Source of the DNA: Chryseosolibacter sp964493505
GTDB lineage: Bacteria; Bacteroidota; Bacteroidia; Cytophagales; Cyclobacteriaceae
Direction: 5' to 3'
Length of the DNA: 64,000 nucleotides
Assembly: GCA_964493505.1 (NCBI GenBank)
Contig: CAZBNP010000015.1
Coordinates: forward strand, 49,522-113,521
Below, piece by piece: positions 41,938-52,414 of the stretch; positions within the stretch are counted from its first letter, which is position 1; each line of letters starts with the position of its first letter. The position numbers were made by a program, and so were the translations under genes. The notes below the pieces were generated by a model that saw only the letters and a list, made by a program, of their open reading frames with translations, did not search any database and was not told where the DNA came from.

Positions 41938-44325
41938 TTACAATCTTGAAATAACAGTAAAATGTTCTTCCAGCGCCTGGCCGCTATCGTCTACGACGGT
42001 CAATATATGTTTGCCTTCCGAGGGGGTCAGGGCGAGGCGATGGACGCCTTTTGTCGTACCGATGAACGTACCGTCTAGATGCCAGAACACAGACGCCTCC
42101 CGGTTCCGGTGTGCGACCTCAAATATCGAACTACCCGGACTCCCATCGAAGCCGCGCGGAATGAAGATGCGCGCATTCGGCTGTGGATAGACGAAGTCCA
42201 TCACAGACGCCGTGCCCGACGGCTCACAGTCGGGCCGGAAGGGTGGAAGTGGTTTATAGGAAAGATTTGCCGACCTGAAATAATACTCCTGCACCGGAGG
42301 CAGAACAAACCAACGCACGTGATCAACAGTGGTGAGATTGGCACATCCACTGTGCAACTGATACTTCCTGTCTTTCGAAACATGAACGGTCCTATGATAG
42401 GTGCATGCGCGGGTGGCCTGACCGCTTTCGACTACCCATATCGTATCAGCCCGCTCGCAGTGCCGCGAAAATATCTGTCCGCTTTTGCTACAGACCGTTA
42501 TCTGTTTCATCTCCCCTCGCGGAGCATTGAACCACGCCTTGCCAGGCAACGACGAGAACACATCAAACAATAGGGGCGCTGCCGCATTGATACCTGTCAG
42601 GCCCGCCCGCCCTTCGCCGTCGGCATTGCCGACCCAGACACCAATCGCATACTCACCCGTAACACCCACCGCCCATCCGTCCCTGAATCCAAAACTCGTA
42701 CCCGTCTTCCATGCGATGTTACGCGCAGCATGGAAATGACGCCAGCCGGTTTCTTCCGCCGGACGGTAAAGCTCTTTGAGCGTTTCGAACGTCGTATAGA
42801 TCGACGCCGCACTCAGCCACGATGTTTCCTCCCGTCGCCGTTGTTTGTCGACTTCACGTCGGGCATAGACAGGAGGGTGAAAGTCACTGCGCACATAACG
42901 CGCCGCCCCGGGATGTTCGAAATAGTGGCTGAGTGTTCTCGCCATCGACGCATACATTCCGGTTATATCCCAGAGCGTGCCTTCGGCGCCACCCAGAATC
43001 AATGACAACCCATAGTGATCGGCGTTTCGGTTCAAGGTTGTCATCCCGATATTCTTCAACAGCGTGTGAAACTTCTCATAACGGTAGCTCTTCAGCAGAA
43101 ACACCGCGGGAATGTTGAGCGAACGGATAAGAGCATCCGACGCTTTGACCGATCCACTGTAGTCCCTCGAAAAATTCTGCGGAGCGAAGCCGTTCATCAA
43201 CACCGGAATGTCAGGTAGCACAGTACCCGGCAGTATGACGCCGTCATCGAGGGCTGCCGCATAGAGAAATGGTTTGAGAATACTGCCTGTGCTGCGCGGC
43301 GCGGTGATGATATCCACATCTTCACCACGGTTCAGGCCCGTTTCCATTACATTGCCGGCATAGGCGAGTGCTTCACCTGTTTCAACATCGAGAACAAGCA
43401 CCGCACCATTGTATATTCTGTTTGCGGCCAGCCGTTCATGATATTGCCTGAGTTGCCTCTCAACGCGCCTCTGAACATCCCCGTCTATGGTCGACACCAG
43501 TCTCGTCTGCGCGAGTCCCTCTTTTTTCATGCGTACAAGCAGATGTCGCGCGTGTCGCGGCAGCGGTTGCGGGCGCTCAGGAATCAGTTCATGTTTACCC
43601 AGCACACAGGTCAGTGAGTCGATCGTCCCTCTTTCAAAGAGCATATCGAGGAGGCGATCTCTTTTTTTCTTCAAGGCATCGCGGTTTCTTCCCGGGTGAA
43701 TGAGCGCCGGCGCATTGGGAAGCACGGCGAGCAAAGCAGCTTCTCCCCACGACAAACTCCCGGGTGTACGGCCGAAGTATCGCCAGCACGCGGCATCCAG
43801 GCCTACTACGTTTCCACCGAATGGCGCGTGAGAGGCGTACAGGGCCAGAATCTCCTGCTTCGAGTACGACAGCTCCAGGCGGGTTGCGAGAATCATCTCA
43901 ATGCACTTCTCGAAAATATTCCGACCCTCCGGTTTTCGCGCGAGTCGCAGAACCTGCATCGTGAGGGTACTCCCGCCACTGACAACTTTTCCCTCGCGAA
44001 CGTTCTCGATTACGGCCCGCACGAGCGAGACAGGATCTACCCCCGGGTGGTAGTAAAACCGCCTGTCTTCGAATGCAATCAGCGCCTGGGCAAATCTTTC
44101 AGGAACGGAATCGCTGGCGGGAAACCTCCATTGTCCGTCATCAGCAATCGATGCGCTGAGCAATTCGCCAGTCCGCGACTCAAGCACAGTAGAATACGGG
44201 CTGTTAAACATCTCCGCCGGTAGTGAAAAAGTATAGGCGAGCAAGGCAACAAACAGAGCCAGCAGCCCGATCCGCGTTCTGCTACTCAACCCCACAACCC
44301 GTTTCCACACTACCCGAAGTCTCAT
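41938..44325 (-). CDS. pbpC: Penicillin-binding protein 1C
   Basis: A 795-residue bifunctional peptidoglycan synthase. After an N-terminal membrane anchor (IGLLALFVALLAYTFSLPA), the GT51 glycosyltransferase domain shows FEDRRFYYHPGVD and GGSTLTMQVLRLAR. The transpeptidase has the active-site STGSILKPF (SxxK), RSLNIP and WKTGTSFGFRDGW. A C-terminal BiPBP_C domain ends the protein. I chose the ATG at 44325, 4 bases after the upstream alpha-2-macroglobulin stop. The pair alpha-2-macroglobulin plus pbpC is a known bacterial combination, as with yfhM-pbpC in E. coli. Confidence 0.95.
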   Translation of the reverse strand: MRLRVVWKRVVGLSSRTRIGLLALFVALLAYTFSLPAEMFNSPYSTVLESRTGELLSASIADDGQWRFPASDSVPERFAQALIAFEDRRFYYHPGVDPVSLVRAVIENVREGKVVSGGSTLTMQVLRLARKPEGRNIFEKCIEMILATRLELSYSKQEILALYASHAPFGGNVVGLDAACWRYFGRTPGSLSWGEAALLAVLPNAPALIHPGRNRDALKKKRDRLLDMLFERGTIDSLTCVLGKHELIPERPQPLPRHARHLLVRMKKEGLAQTRLVSTIDGDVQRRVERQLRQYHERLAANRIYNGAVLVLDVETGEALAYAGNVMETGLNRGEDVDIITAPRSTGSILKPFLYAAALDDGVILPGTVLPDIPVLMNGFAPQNFSRDYSGSVKASDALIRSLNIPAVFLLKSYRYEKFHTLLKNIGMTTLNRNADHYGLSLILGGAEGTLWDITGMYASMARTLSHYFEHPGAARYVRSDFHPPVYARREVDKQRRREETSWLSAASIYTTFETLKELYRPAEETGWRHFHAARNIAWKTGTSFGFRDGWAVGVTGEYAIGVWVGNADGEGRAGLTGINAAAPLLFDVFSSLPGKAWFNAPRGEMKQITVCSKSGQIFSRHCERADTIWVVESGQATRACTYHRTVHVSKDRKYQLHSGCANLTTVDHVRWFVLPPVQEYYFRSANLSYKPLPPFRPDCEPSGTASVMDFVYPQPNARIFIPRGFDGSPGSSIFEVAHRNREASVFWHLDGTFIGTTKGVHRLALTPSEGKHILTVVDDSGQALEEHFTVISRL

Positions 44326-44329
44326 GCCC

Positions 44330-47300
44330 TCACGGGTTTGCCTTAACAACCGATACTACCTGACCCTTTACCCTTGCATAAACGCCCGGGTCATACATGG
44401 TTTCACAGTTGACAGCGGCCAGATAGTATTCTCCTGTATAAGTGGCAGTCAACAATACGTTGAAGGTCTTCTCATCAAAAGGGTTCAGGTCGAAATAAGT
44501 ATAAACCCGGTCGTCGCGAATGTCCTGATACGAAAAATCAGCGGCACCGGTAGCACTTTCGTCGTCAGTGAGACGCAGATTGCCTATCTCCCAGCCCGGC
44601 GGGAAAACCTGCGAAAGCGCCAGGTTCTCATATCGCCCACGTGTGCCCGGGTGTCTGACAGTGACCCGCGCTACAAATTCCGTTCCCTGCGCCAGCGTTG
44701 TCGGATCGACAACATTGCCCGCGACATCCGTGTACCGCACACGCATTGTCAGCTCGCTCGATTCAGTTGTCTCATTGCCTCTGGCGGGAGTTCCTGTCTG
44801 GATGAGGCGCGCAAACAAAACGCCATTGCTCTTATTGGTGATAGCAATCTGTTGGGCATTGGCGTCGGCCACCGGAACCTGTATCTGTGAAACAGGGAGT
44901 CCGGTGCTTGCGCTTTTCATCTCACCGTTTGCCAGTCGGTAGTCAAATTTCATCTCACCACGTCTTTCTGCTCCGGCAAATAGCGCTGCGGCCCGCAGCG
45001 ACATGGCGGTTTCCTGCGTGCTCATCCAGTAAGCCGCGTCGCCCAGTGATGCCGCAATGTCTTGCAACATTTCAAATGCTTTCGCGCGATCGTCAGTCAG
45101 AAGGAGTGTCTCGAGGATGAGCGCTTTATCTCTCACGTGCGAACCATAGCTGTAACCCATTTCGCGATAGGGCCGCACCGATAAGGGAAGATCCTGCACG
45201 ATCGCGCGCGCAGCTTCTTTCTGTCCACTAACAGCATAGGATGCTGCGAGCATCCACGCCGCTGTCGACGAAAGGCCGCCTTCCTCCCGGAGACGGTTCA
45301 TAGCACCCATCTCCGGCGTCGTGGCCAGCGCCAGGGTGTAAAGCCGATATGCCTGTATAAGATCGGAGTTGTATCGTTCCTGATTCCTTCTCCATCCATT
45401 TGCCTGTGTACGCTGAAAAGATCTCCATCTGTTGAGTACATCAGCGGGCACATAGTAGCCTTTGTTCTGAGCTTCGATCAGGAAATGACCTGTGTAACTG
45501 GTACTCCATGAATCATACGATTCTGAGCCCGGCCAATAGCTGAAGCCGCCGTCGGCCCGTGAGAATGATCGCAGCCTGTCGATCGCTGCCTTCACATTCT
45601 CCTGGATCAGATCTTCTTCAGCCGTCGTAAGCTCTTTTACGTTGGCGAGGTAAAGTTGAGGGAAAGCGGCCGAAACTGTCTGTTCCACACACCCGTGCGG
45701 GTAGCGCATCAGGTAGCGCATTCTGTGTCCGAGATTGATCGGCGGAAGACTCGATATCTCCAGCACCGCCGTGTTGGTGCCGGCTACACCAAACGGTGTC
45801 GCGGCAGCATTGACCGAAGCATCTTCTTCCAGGAGAAACGACTGAACCCGTGTGACAGGCACATTGGGGTTGCGCACCTGAATTTCGATTACATCTGTTG
45901 AAGTAAGGTTACCAGACGTCGCGGTGACTTCAATTGACGCGACTCCCGTTTCCGGCCTGACGGTCAGCTGAAAGTCGACTGTAGCGTCTGCGTTGGCTCC
46001 CATCGGCACCGACTTTGACCTTTCACCCCGGATACTCACCGGACCTTTCACCGCGATGCTCACGTTTACATTTCGCTGTCCTGTTTCGCCTGTAAACAAA
46101 GTGACCGGCAGACCTACAACTTCTTCCGGACCTAACACGCGCGGCAACGTCGCAAGCACCATTAGAGGCTTCTTCACCGCACTTACCTTCTCGGTTTTTC
46201 CATAGGCTCCCTCATTGCCAGCGACCACCATGGTCTTTACCGAGCCCACGTATTGGGGCATGGTAAACTGTATCTCCCGCGATCCGCCTTCGAGCGTATA
46301 AGGGCCGAAGAACTTCACCACAGGTTTGAAGCGATTCGCGAGCGGATCTACTTCCCCAGGCGCAAGTTCGGCGTCTCCACCAATAGAAATAAAGCGCTCG
46401 AGATCAGTTCCGAAGGCGCCCATGACATAGTCGAACAAATCCCAGGTGCGAACACCGAGTGCCTCACGCGCATAAAAATTCTTCCACGGATCAGGTGTTC
46501 TGAAACGCGTCAGGTCCAACAGTCCTTCATCTACCATCGCGACCGTAAATGTCATCTTGCGATTGTTTTTTTCCGACACCCGGATAGATACCCGTTCTCC
46601 CGGCACAAGCTTGTCGGCAATATCAACTACCGGCTCCAGGTGGGTGCGCGGATCTTCAACGTCAACAGACGTCACTCCATACAATCTCATCGGCATGTCG
46701 TTTACCGTTTGATCGTGCGGTTGCAACAGGGAAACATGGATATAGACATTGGGCGACATGTCAGCCGATGTCTTGATTGAGAAAGGGGTCTCGTCTTTCC
46801 CTGTATCGACCCAAAAGGTCTTCAATACTTTGCTGCCGTTTTCGACACTCACCAGCGCCCGGCCCCGTTCGCTTCCCGGAATCTTAAGCTGAATACTTTC
46901 GCCGATGTTGTAACTGGTTTTGTCGGTCGAGAACGATAGCAGGTTTGCACCGCCCCGGGCGTCATCGCTGCGCGCACGGCTCCACCAGCCCGGTTCGTCT
47001 ACGTAAATGATCTGACCGGCACAATGTCCGGATACGGGGTCGCACATCCGGAGAAAATATCTTCCATACTCCGCCATCTCAAGGTTGAATGTCCATTCCC
47101 CCTTTCCGCCTACCGTGTTTACCGTACCGCTCCGCATCAACCTTGCGTGCGAGCTCTCCATGAAGTTTGCGAGATACTCGCCGGTATTGTCCCACCACCA
47201 TCGCCAGCTTAGCTTGTAGAGGTTGACTTCAACGCCTTTTCGGGAAACGGGTTTGCCCTCAGCGTCGACCGTTGCCACTGCGATCGTGTGATCTTTGTCG

Positions 47301-49921
47301 GTGTAGAGAATGCCGCTGTAACGCTCACCTTCGGGAACCTGCATTCCGACAAACGATGAGTACGGATAGTAGGGCAGGCTAAACCGGTCTATACTGAAGT
47401 TTCCACTCTCCTCGTACACCTTTCCTCTGAACACTGCATTCAGCTTGCCGGAAGGAGGACCCGACAGCTCAAGTGTGGCATTGATATCCGCGAAACCGCT
47501 AACGTTGGTCGCACCTTCGAAGACCGTCTGTGTTTCACTGGTAAACTCACGCGACGGATCGTCGAAGTTGTAATTTGGAAATGGCTGAAAGGTTGTTGGT
47601 GTGGCTATCAACATCGCTTCAAATTCCGCTTTCAGATTTCTGCCCGGCGCACCGTGCAACCATTTAACTTCAAGCTTACCACGGATATCCGGTGACGTAA
47701 GCTTGTCGGTTCCGATATCGAGATTGATCTTGAGTCGGTTGGGTTTAACGGTCTCGATCTTTATCTGTTCTGCAAACTCGGTACCCCCCACGCTTACCCG
47801 ACCCGTCCAGTTTCCGGTAGGTGCCTCCGGACTTGTAGCCGTAGCGAATCGGTAGAATCCATTCTCCGAACCCACCCGCACAATCCGGTTGACAACCTGA
47901 CCCTGTGGATTGGCGAGTTCAAAAACAACGGGATGGTTAGCCGGAAGTGATTTGTGTTTATCTTCCAGCACAAATGTCAGGTACAGTGAGTCACCCGGAC
48001 GCCACACACCGCGTTCACCGTACAGAAACCCCTTTAGTCCCTTTTGCACTATCTCCCCGGAAACATCAAAGTTGCTGACAAGAAGCGCCTCGCCATTCAC
48101 AAGCCTCAGGTAACCACGTTCCGCACCGTTCTTTGCCACCACGGCAAAAGGCACCTCCTTGCTTGATATGGAAGTCTTCCCATCGGAATCGGTTCTGGCA
48201 TTGCCCAGGCCCTGTAGCTGGAAGCTATACAATGAAACATCGGCACCGGCAACAGGCCGGGCAGTTTTCAGGTCGGTTACAAAGACAACCGTATTGCCAT
48301 CTTCGCCGCGTTTGGCCGTAAGGCCAAGGTCTGACGCAAGAACATTTCGCGATACCGAGCGGTTCGACGTAAAGTACGATGCATGGCACGGGTTGTCGCG
48401 TTCACGCCAGTCGAAGCTTTCGCCGTAGAAAGACGCGTCGAAGTAGTCTTCGTAATACTCGTGATTATAATCACCGATGTATCCATCCTCCCCCAACTCA
48501 TCGCTCGTCTCGAAAGTGAGAGGCATCTCTTCAACCCGCTGGCCGCAACCGTACGTTGAATACGGCTTCCTGAAGCTCAGGCGGATCTCATAGATAGCGC
48601 CCGGTTCGGACCGTATAAGCCTGGAGATATCGAGGGTATAGCGGTTCCACTTGGCAAGGTCGGTGATGCCCGTCTCTTCCAGCCGGATGGTCTTCTTCAG
48701 GATCCGGTTTCCGACACGACGCATTTCACTCCCACCCTGAAGGTTGTTCACCTGAAAGAACTGAAGGACGTTGCTTTCATGAACTTTCACAATCTGAACA
48801 TCGACCGCGCGTAGATTGACGGCCTCAAACGGAATTACCAGCCCCCCGGTGCTGGGTAGGATAGATCCCTTACCGGAAAATCTCACGGCTGGCTTCATCT
48901 GCTCAAAGTCTACATTTTCGGTCGCGGATTCACTCAGCGAGATATTCAGAGAATTGCGGATACCTTTTGCGACAGCCACCGTTCGAGTTCCGTTCTGCGC
49001 AACCGGCGGATACACAAAGACCTCGTTATTGTGAACATCGAAATCCAGCGATGTGAGGTCGCTTATGGTGATCAATCCCCGCAGGTCCTGCTTCTCCTTC
49101 ACCGGGTCGGAAAACTGCAGAATGATATGTTGATTGGGCGTTTGAACCACGCGGACGTTCATGAGCTTGAATTCATCTTTTGACGGGATCTCAACCTCCA
49201 TGTTCTGGGTACGATCAATTCCGATAGGCTTTCCGTTGATCCGCAGTTCTACTTTTCCCGCCTGGTCTTTGCGATCTACTCCCGCTACTACAAAGCGATG
49301 AACTCTGCCGTCGTCCACGTGTGTCCACGACATATCCAGAAGCTTTCCGTCCTGATAGGCTTTCAAGGACTTCTCTACCTCATCCCCCACGGCAAAATCG
49401 GCGGTATTCAGATTGCCATCTATTTCGGACTGTCTGAGATCGGTGCTGCTTACCGGCCTGACGTTTACAATAACGACTTCAAAATTCTGTGGTATGATCT
49501 GAAAGGAGTAGTCGAATATTCGGAGATCTTTCGGTAAATCATCAACCAGGCGTGACAATGAGAGTTTTGCCGCATAACGCTGTCCGGCGATCATCCTGCT
49601 TTCGGGACGAAACTCCAGTGTTCTCCTGTCAACCCAAAAACCGCTACCCTTGATCGCCGGACTGAATGCGAAGAGTTTGTCCTCAGCTTTCTGTCCCACC
49701 TGAGTCGAGTCAACCATATCGCTTGCAAAAACGACCTTCAGTACGGCATTCGACGGCAGCATACCCGTGGTATAGGAATTTATATGTTCTGCGAACGCAG
49801 GGTTGGCAAAAACGGGGGTACTCCGTTTGTCGGCAGTGAAAACGAAGTAAAATATCGCCACAGTTGCGATAAGCACGATAACGACGGCGACAGCGATTTT
49901 ATTGGGTGACACAGTTTTCAT
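44330..49921 (-). CDS. Bacterial alpha-2-macroglobulin (large)
   Basis: A protein of about 1863 residues, the largest in the window. It starts with a single membrane helix (AVAVVIVLIATVAIFYFVF) rather than a lipobox, so it is anchored to the inner membrane in the periplasm. Several MG beta domains follow. The bait region lies in the middle and the thioester motif CVEQ is intact at Cys1411 (GCVEQ), followed by an alpha-helical thioester domain. These proteins trap proteases and may protect peptidoglycan synthesis. The next gene on the same strand is pbpC. I took the ATG at 49921; an upstream start would add 15 residues. Confidence 0.93.
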   Translation of the reverse strand: MKTVSPNKIAVAVVIVLIATVAIFYFVFTADKRSTPVFANPAFAEHINSYTTGMLPSNAVLKVVFASDMVDSTQVGQKAEDKLFAFSPAIKGSGFWVDRRTLEFRPESRMIAGQRYAAKLSLSRLVDDLPKDLRIFDYSFQIIPQNFEVVIVNVRPVSSTDLRQSEIDGNLNTADFAVGDEVEKSLKAYQDGKLLDMSWTHVDDGRVHRFVVAGVDRKDQAGKVELRINGKPIGIDRTQNMEVEIPSKDEFKLMNVRVVQTPNQHIILQFSDPVKEKQDLRGLITISDLTSLDFDVHNNEVFVYPPVAQNGTRTVAVAKGIRNSLNISLSESATENVDFEQMKPAVRFSGKGSILPSTGGLVIPFEAVNLRAVDVQIVKVHESNVLQFFQVNNLQGGSEMRRVGNRILKKTIRLEETGITDLAKWNRYTLDISRLIRSEPGAIYEIRLSFRKPYSTYGCGQRVEEMPLTFETSDELGEDGYIGDYNHEYYEDYFDASFYGESFDWRERDNPCHASYFTSNRSVSRNVLASDLGLTAKRGEDGNTVVFVTDLKTARPVAGADVSLYSFQLQGLGNARTDSDGKTSISSKEVPFAVVAKNGAERGYLRLVNGEALLVSNFDVSGEIVQKGLKGFLYGERGVWRPGDSLYLTFVLEDKHKSLPANHPVVFELANPQGQVVNRIVRVGSENGFYRFATATSPEAPTGNWTGRVSVGGTEFAEQIKIETVKPNRLKINLDIGTDKLTSPDIRGKLEVKWLHGAPGRNLKAEFEAMLIATPTTFQPFPNYNFDDPSREFTSETQTVFEGATNVSGFADINATLELSGPPSGKLNAVFRGKVYEESGNFSIDRFSLPYYPYSSFVGMQVPEGERYSGILYTDKDHTIAVATVDAEGKPVSRKGVEVNLYKLSWRWWWDNTGEYLANFMESSHARLMRSGTVNTVGGKGEWTFNLEMAEYGRYFLRMCDPVSGHCAGQIIYVDEPGWWSRARSDDARGGANLLSFSTDKTSYNIGESIQLKIPGSERGRALVSVENGSKVLKTFWVDTGKDETPFSIKTSADMSPNVYIHVSLLQPHDQTVNDMPMRLYGVTSVDVEDPRTHLEPVVDIADKLVPGERVSIRVSEKNNRKMTFTVAMVDEGLLDLTRFRTPDPWKNFYAREALGVRTWDLFDYVMGAFGTDLERFISIGGDAELAPGEVDPLANRFKPVVKFFGPYTLEGGSREIQFTMPQYVGSVKTMVVAGNEGAYGKTEKVSAVKKPLMVLATLPRVLGPEEVVGLPVTLFTGETGQRNVNVSIAVKGPVSIRGERSKSVPMGANADATVDFQLTVRPETGVASIEVTATSGNLTSTDVIEIQVRNPNVPVTRVQSFLLEEDASVNAAATPFGVAGTNTAVLEISSLPPINLGHRMRYLMRYPHGCVEQTVSAAFPQLYLANVKELTTAEEDLIQENVKAAIDRLRSFSRADGGFSYWPGSESYDSWSTSYTGHFLIEAQNKGYYVPADVLNRWRSFQRTQANGWRRNQERYNSDLIQAYRLYTLALATTPEMGAMNRLREEGGLSSTAAWMLAASYAVSGQKEAARAIVQDLPLSVRPYREMGYSYGSHVRDKALILETLLLTDDRAKAFEMLQDIAASLGDAAYWMSTQETAMSLRAAALFAGAERRGEMKFDYRLANGEMKSASTGLPVSQIQVPVADANAQQIAITNKSNGVLFARLIQTGTPARGNETTESSELTMRVRYTDVAGNVVDPTTLAQGTEFVARVTVRHPGTRGRYENLALSQVFPPGWEIGNLRLTDDESATGAADFSYQDIRDDRVYTYFDLNPFDEKTFNVLLTATYTGEYYLAAVNCETMYDPGVYARVKGQVVSVVKANP

Positions 49922-50042
49922 GGCGATGAATTTTCGGGCGTGAATACAGGATAAAATATAGGTCAATTCGTCTGGGTTTTATGGATTATTTGACAAAAAC
50001 TTTTCAACCTTTGCGGAACAGTTTCACTAAAGATCAAACGCT

Positions 50043-51149
50043 ATGAACGATTTTCTCGATGAGATCTACTACAACAATACCGTTCGTGAATATTTAGTCG
50101 CACTCGCCGTGATTGTCGGCGGCGTTCTCCTGGTTTTTGCCTTCAGAAAACTGCTGGTCAAGCTGTTGCGCAAGTGGACGGGAAAAACGCTGGGGAAATG
50201 GGACGATTTTCTCGTGAAAAGCCTTACGCGTTTCGGGATACCGATCATTCAGTGGTCAATTGTCTATTCGGGGATTCATCTGCTCACGCTCTCCGAAAAA
50301 GCGCAACGAGTAATTGAGGTAGGAACGTCAATCGTCGTCACCTATTATATTCTTCGTCTGATTTCCACGCTGGTGCAAATGCTTATCAAATCCGGAGTTG
50401 AACGACGCGGCTATGGAGAAGAGAAACTGAGACAGATGGGAGGATTGATGATGATCGTCAACGGAATCATCTGGATCGTCGGCATTGTATTTCTCCTGGG
50501 CAACTGGGGTGTCGAGATAACGCCGATCATCGCCGGACTTGGCATCGGGGGTATCGCAGTGGCTTTGGCGGCACAAAATATACTCGGCGATGTCTTCAAT
50601 TATTTCGTAATCTTCTTCGATCGGCCCTTCGAAGCCGGCGACTTCATTATTGTTGACGACAAACTGGGGACCATCGAATACGTAGGAATAAAAACCACCC
50701 ATATCCGATCGCTGAGTGGCGAACAGATCGTCATCGGGAACGCAAATCTGACGAACTCGCGCATTCACAACTACAAGCGAATGATGCAACGGCGGGTCGT
50801 GTTCGGTATCAACGTTCAGTACGGAACATCGCGCGATCTTGTCGAAAAAATTTCAGTGCTGCTGAGATCGATTGTTGAGCGTCAGGAGCGCGCCCGGTTC
50901 GACCGGGCGCATTTCGCTTCCTACAACGACTGGAGTCTTCGGTATGAAGTGGTTTACTACGTGTTGAGTCCCGACTACAACGTATATATGGACACACAGC
51001 AAGCAATCAACCTCGCGATATACGAGGAATTCGATAAACTGAACGTCCGTTTTGCCATTCCTGCGCAATCAGTCTTTATCAAAGGGAATACCGGCGATGG
51101 GTCTGTGCCATCTACAACGGTGATGGAAGGACCGAAATCGGAAGAGTAG
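50043..51149 (+). CDS. MscS-family mechanosensitive channel
   Basis: A 368-residue channel protein with four visible helices (about residues 15-37, 65-83, 94-113 and 136-158) before the pore helix IIAGLGIGGIAVALAAQNIL, the glycine/alanine-packed TM3 of MscS. The beta domain follows with FEAGDFIIVDDKLGTIEYVGIKTTHIRS, and the C-terminal alpha/beta vestibule ends the protein. Channels of this type open under membrane tension to release solutes on hypo-osmotic shock. The C-terminal tail is Ser/Thr-rich. It is divergent from the alpha-2-macroglobulin gene. A -7-like AACCTTTG at 50006-50013 may drive it. Confidence 0.92.
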   Translation: MNDFLDEIYYNNTVREYLVALAVIVGGVLLVFAFRKLLVKLLRKWTGKTLGKWDDFLVKSLTRFGIPIIQWSIVYSGIHLLTLSEKAQRVIEVGTSIVVTYYILRLISTLVQMLIKSGVERRGYGEEKLRQMGGLMMIVNGIIWIVGIVFLLGNWGVEITPIIAGLGIGGIAVALAAQNILGDVFNYFVIFFDRPFEAGDFIIVDDKLGTIEYVGIKTTHIRSLSGEQIVIGNANLTNSRIHNYKRMMQRRVVFGINVQYGTSRDLVEKISVLLRSIVERQERARFDRAHFASYNDWSLRYEVVYYVLSPDYNVYMDTQQAINLAIYEEFDKLNVRFAIPAQSVFIKGNTGDGSVPSTTVMEGPKSEE

Positions 51150-51171
51150 TGTTCACGATGCGTGAGGTCAT

Positions 51172-51212
51172 AAAAAAGCTGTCGGCAACGTTAAATTCCC
51201 GTTACCGACAGC
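51172..51212 (-). terminator. Terminator of the aromatic operon
   Basis: GCTGTCGG and CCGACAGC form an 8-bp stem, extended past one mismatch by AACG/CGTT, around a 9-base loop. Read on the minus strand it is followed by six Ts (51177-51172), so it is a good intrinsic terminator for the operon ending at 51238. The plus strand lacks a T-run, so it would not serve the MscS gene. Confidence 0.8.
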
Positions 51213-51237
51213 CGCTTAATGCCTGCGCACTGTGTCG

Positions 51238-52341
51238 TCAGACCCTCTCTTCTACTTTATTCATGACAGTAGTCTGCACCTGAATCGATTCCTGGTGAAT
51301 GAGTTTCAACAGGTCGTTGGTAAACTCAGCGTTCAAACCCATTGCCTTACCCAGTGCGATACGCGTATCGATGATCTCCTCCCAACGCGTTACCTGAAGG
51401 ATCGTGACGTTGTTGTCTTTTTTGTACTGGCCGATCTTTTCGCTGATCTTCATTCGCGCAGAAAGCTTCTGCATAATCTCATCATCAAGAACGTCTATTT
51501 GATCACGCAGGATACTGAGGGTATCCTTGAAAGACTTGTTGTCAGACGATACCGTGCGAACTACAAGTCCGTCGATGATCCTGGCCAATGATGCCGGTGT
51601 AACCTGTTGTTTCGCGTCACTCCACGCGGCGTCAGGGTTGATATGACTTTCGATCATAAGACCGGCCATATCAAGATCCAGGGCTTTCTGGCAGATAAGA
51701 GCGATCAAATCGCGGTTACCGGCGATATGGCTCGGGTCGCAAATAATGTCGAGGTCGGGGATACGGGTTTTCAGCTCTATCGCCATATCCCACATCGGTG
51801 CATTTCTGAACGGACCTTTCTCAGACGAAGAGAACCCGCGGTGGATAGCCGCAAGCTTGGTGATCCCCGCCTTGTTGATCCGCTCCAGCGCGCCTATCCA
51901 AAGCTCGAGATCCGGGTTAACCGGGTTTTTCACCATAACCGGGATGTCTACACCCCTCAGGGCATCTGCTACTTCCTGTACTGAAAACGGGTTTACCGTA
52001 GTGCGCGCACCTACCCACAGGATATCGACACCCGCCTTCAGACACGCCTCAACGTGTGCGGCATTTGCCACTTCTGTCGTAACAGGCAATCCCGTTTCTT
52101 TCTTTGCCTGAATCAACCAGGCCAATCCCTCCTGGCCTGCACCTTCATACTGGCCGGGTCTTGTACGCGGCTTCCAGATACCGGCGCGCAATGCGTGTAC
52201 TTTTCCGGTTGCGGCAATCTGTTTTGCCGTCGCTACCGTTTGTTCCTCCGTTTCTGCGCTACAGGGACCGCTTATGATGAATGGCTTATTCTTCGCGGGG
52301 AACCAGCTGGTGATTGAGTCGTGTTGCAATACCTTTTTCAT
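51238..52341 (-). CDS. Bifunctional DAHP synthase / chorismate mutase
   Basis: About 367 residues in two domains. The N-terminal domain is a type I-beta (KDPG-aldolase-like) DAHP synthase, with FIISGPCSAETEEQ and ALRAGIWKPRTRPGQYEG, the first step of the shikimate pathway. The C-terminal 100 residues are an AroQ chorismate mutase (SILRDQIDVLDDEIMQKLSAR). Such fusions allow prephenate or chorismate to feed back on DAHP synthesis. It is the last gene of the aromatic operon, starting 73 bases after tyrA, with a terminator beyond it. I used the ATG at 52341; an in-frame start at 52404 would add 21 residues. Confidence 0.93.
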   Translation of the reverse strand: MKKVLQHDSITSWFPAKNKPFIISGPCSAETEEQTVATAKQIAATGKVHALRAGIWKPRTRPGQYEGAGQEGLAWLIQAKKETGLPVTTEVANAAHVEACLKAGVDILWVGARTTVNPFSVQEVADALRGVDIPVMVKNPVNPDLELWIGALERINKAGITKLAAIHRGFSSSEKGPFRNAPMWDMAIELKTRIPDLDIICDPSHIAGNRDLIALICQKALDLDMAGLMIESHINPDAAWSDAKQQVTPASLARIIDGLVVRTVSSDNKSFKDTLSILRDQIDVLDDEIMQKLSARMKISEKIGQYKKDNNVTILQVTRWEEIIDTRIALGKAMGLNAEFTNDLLKLIHQESIQVQTTVMNKVEERV

Positions 52342-52414
52342 TGTTCTGTCGTTTGTGTTTAATGGACTGGTGAAGTTCTTCCGGCGTGCTGTCACACCCG
52401 GCACCTCACATCAT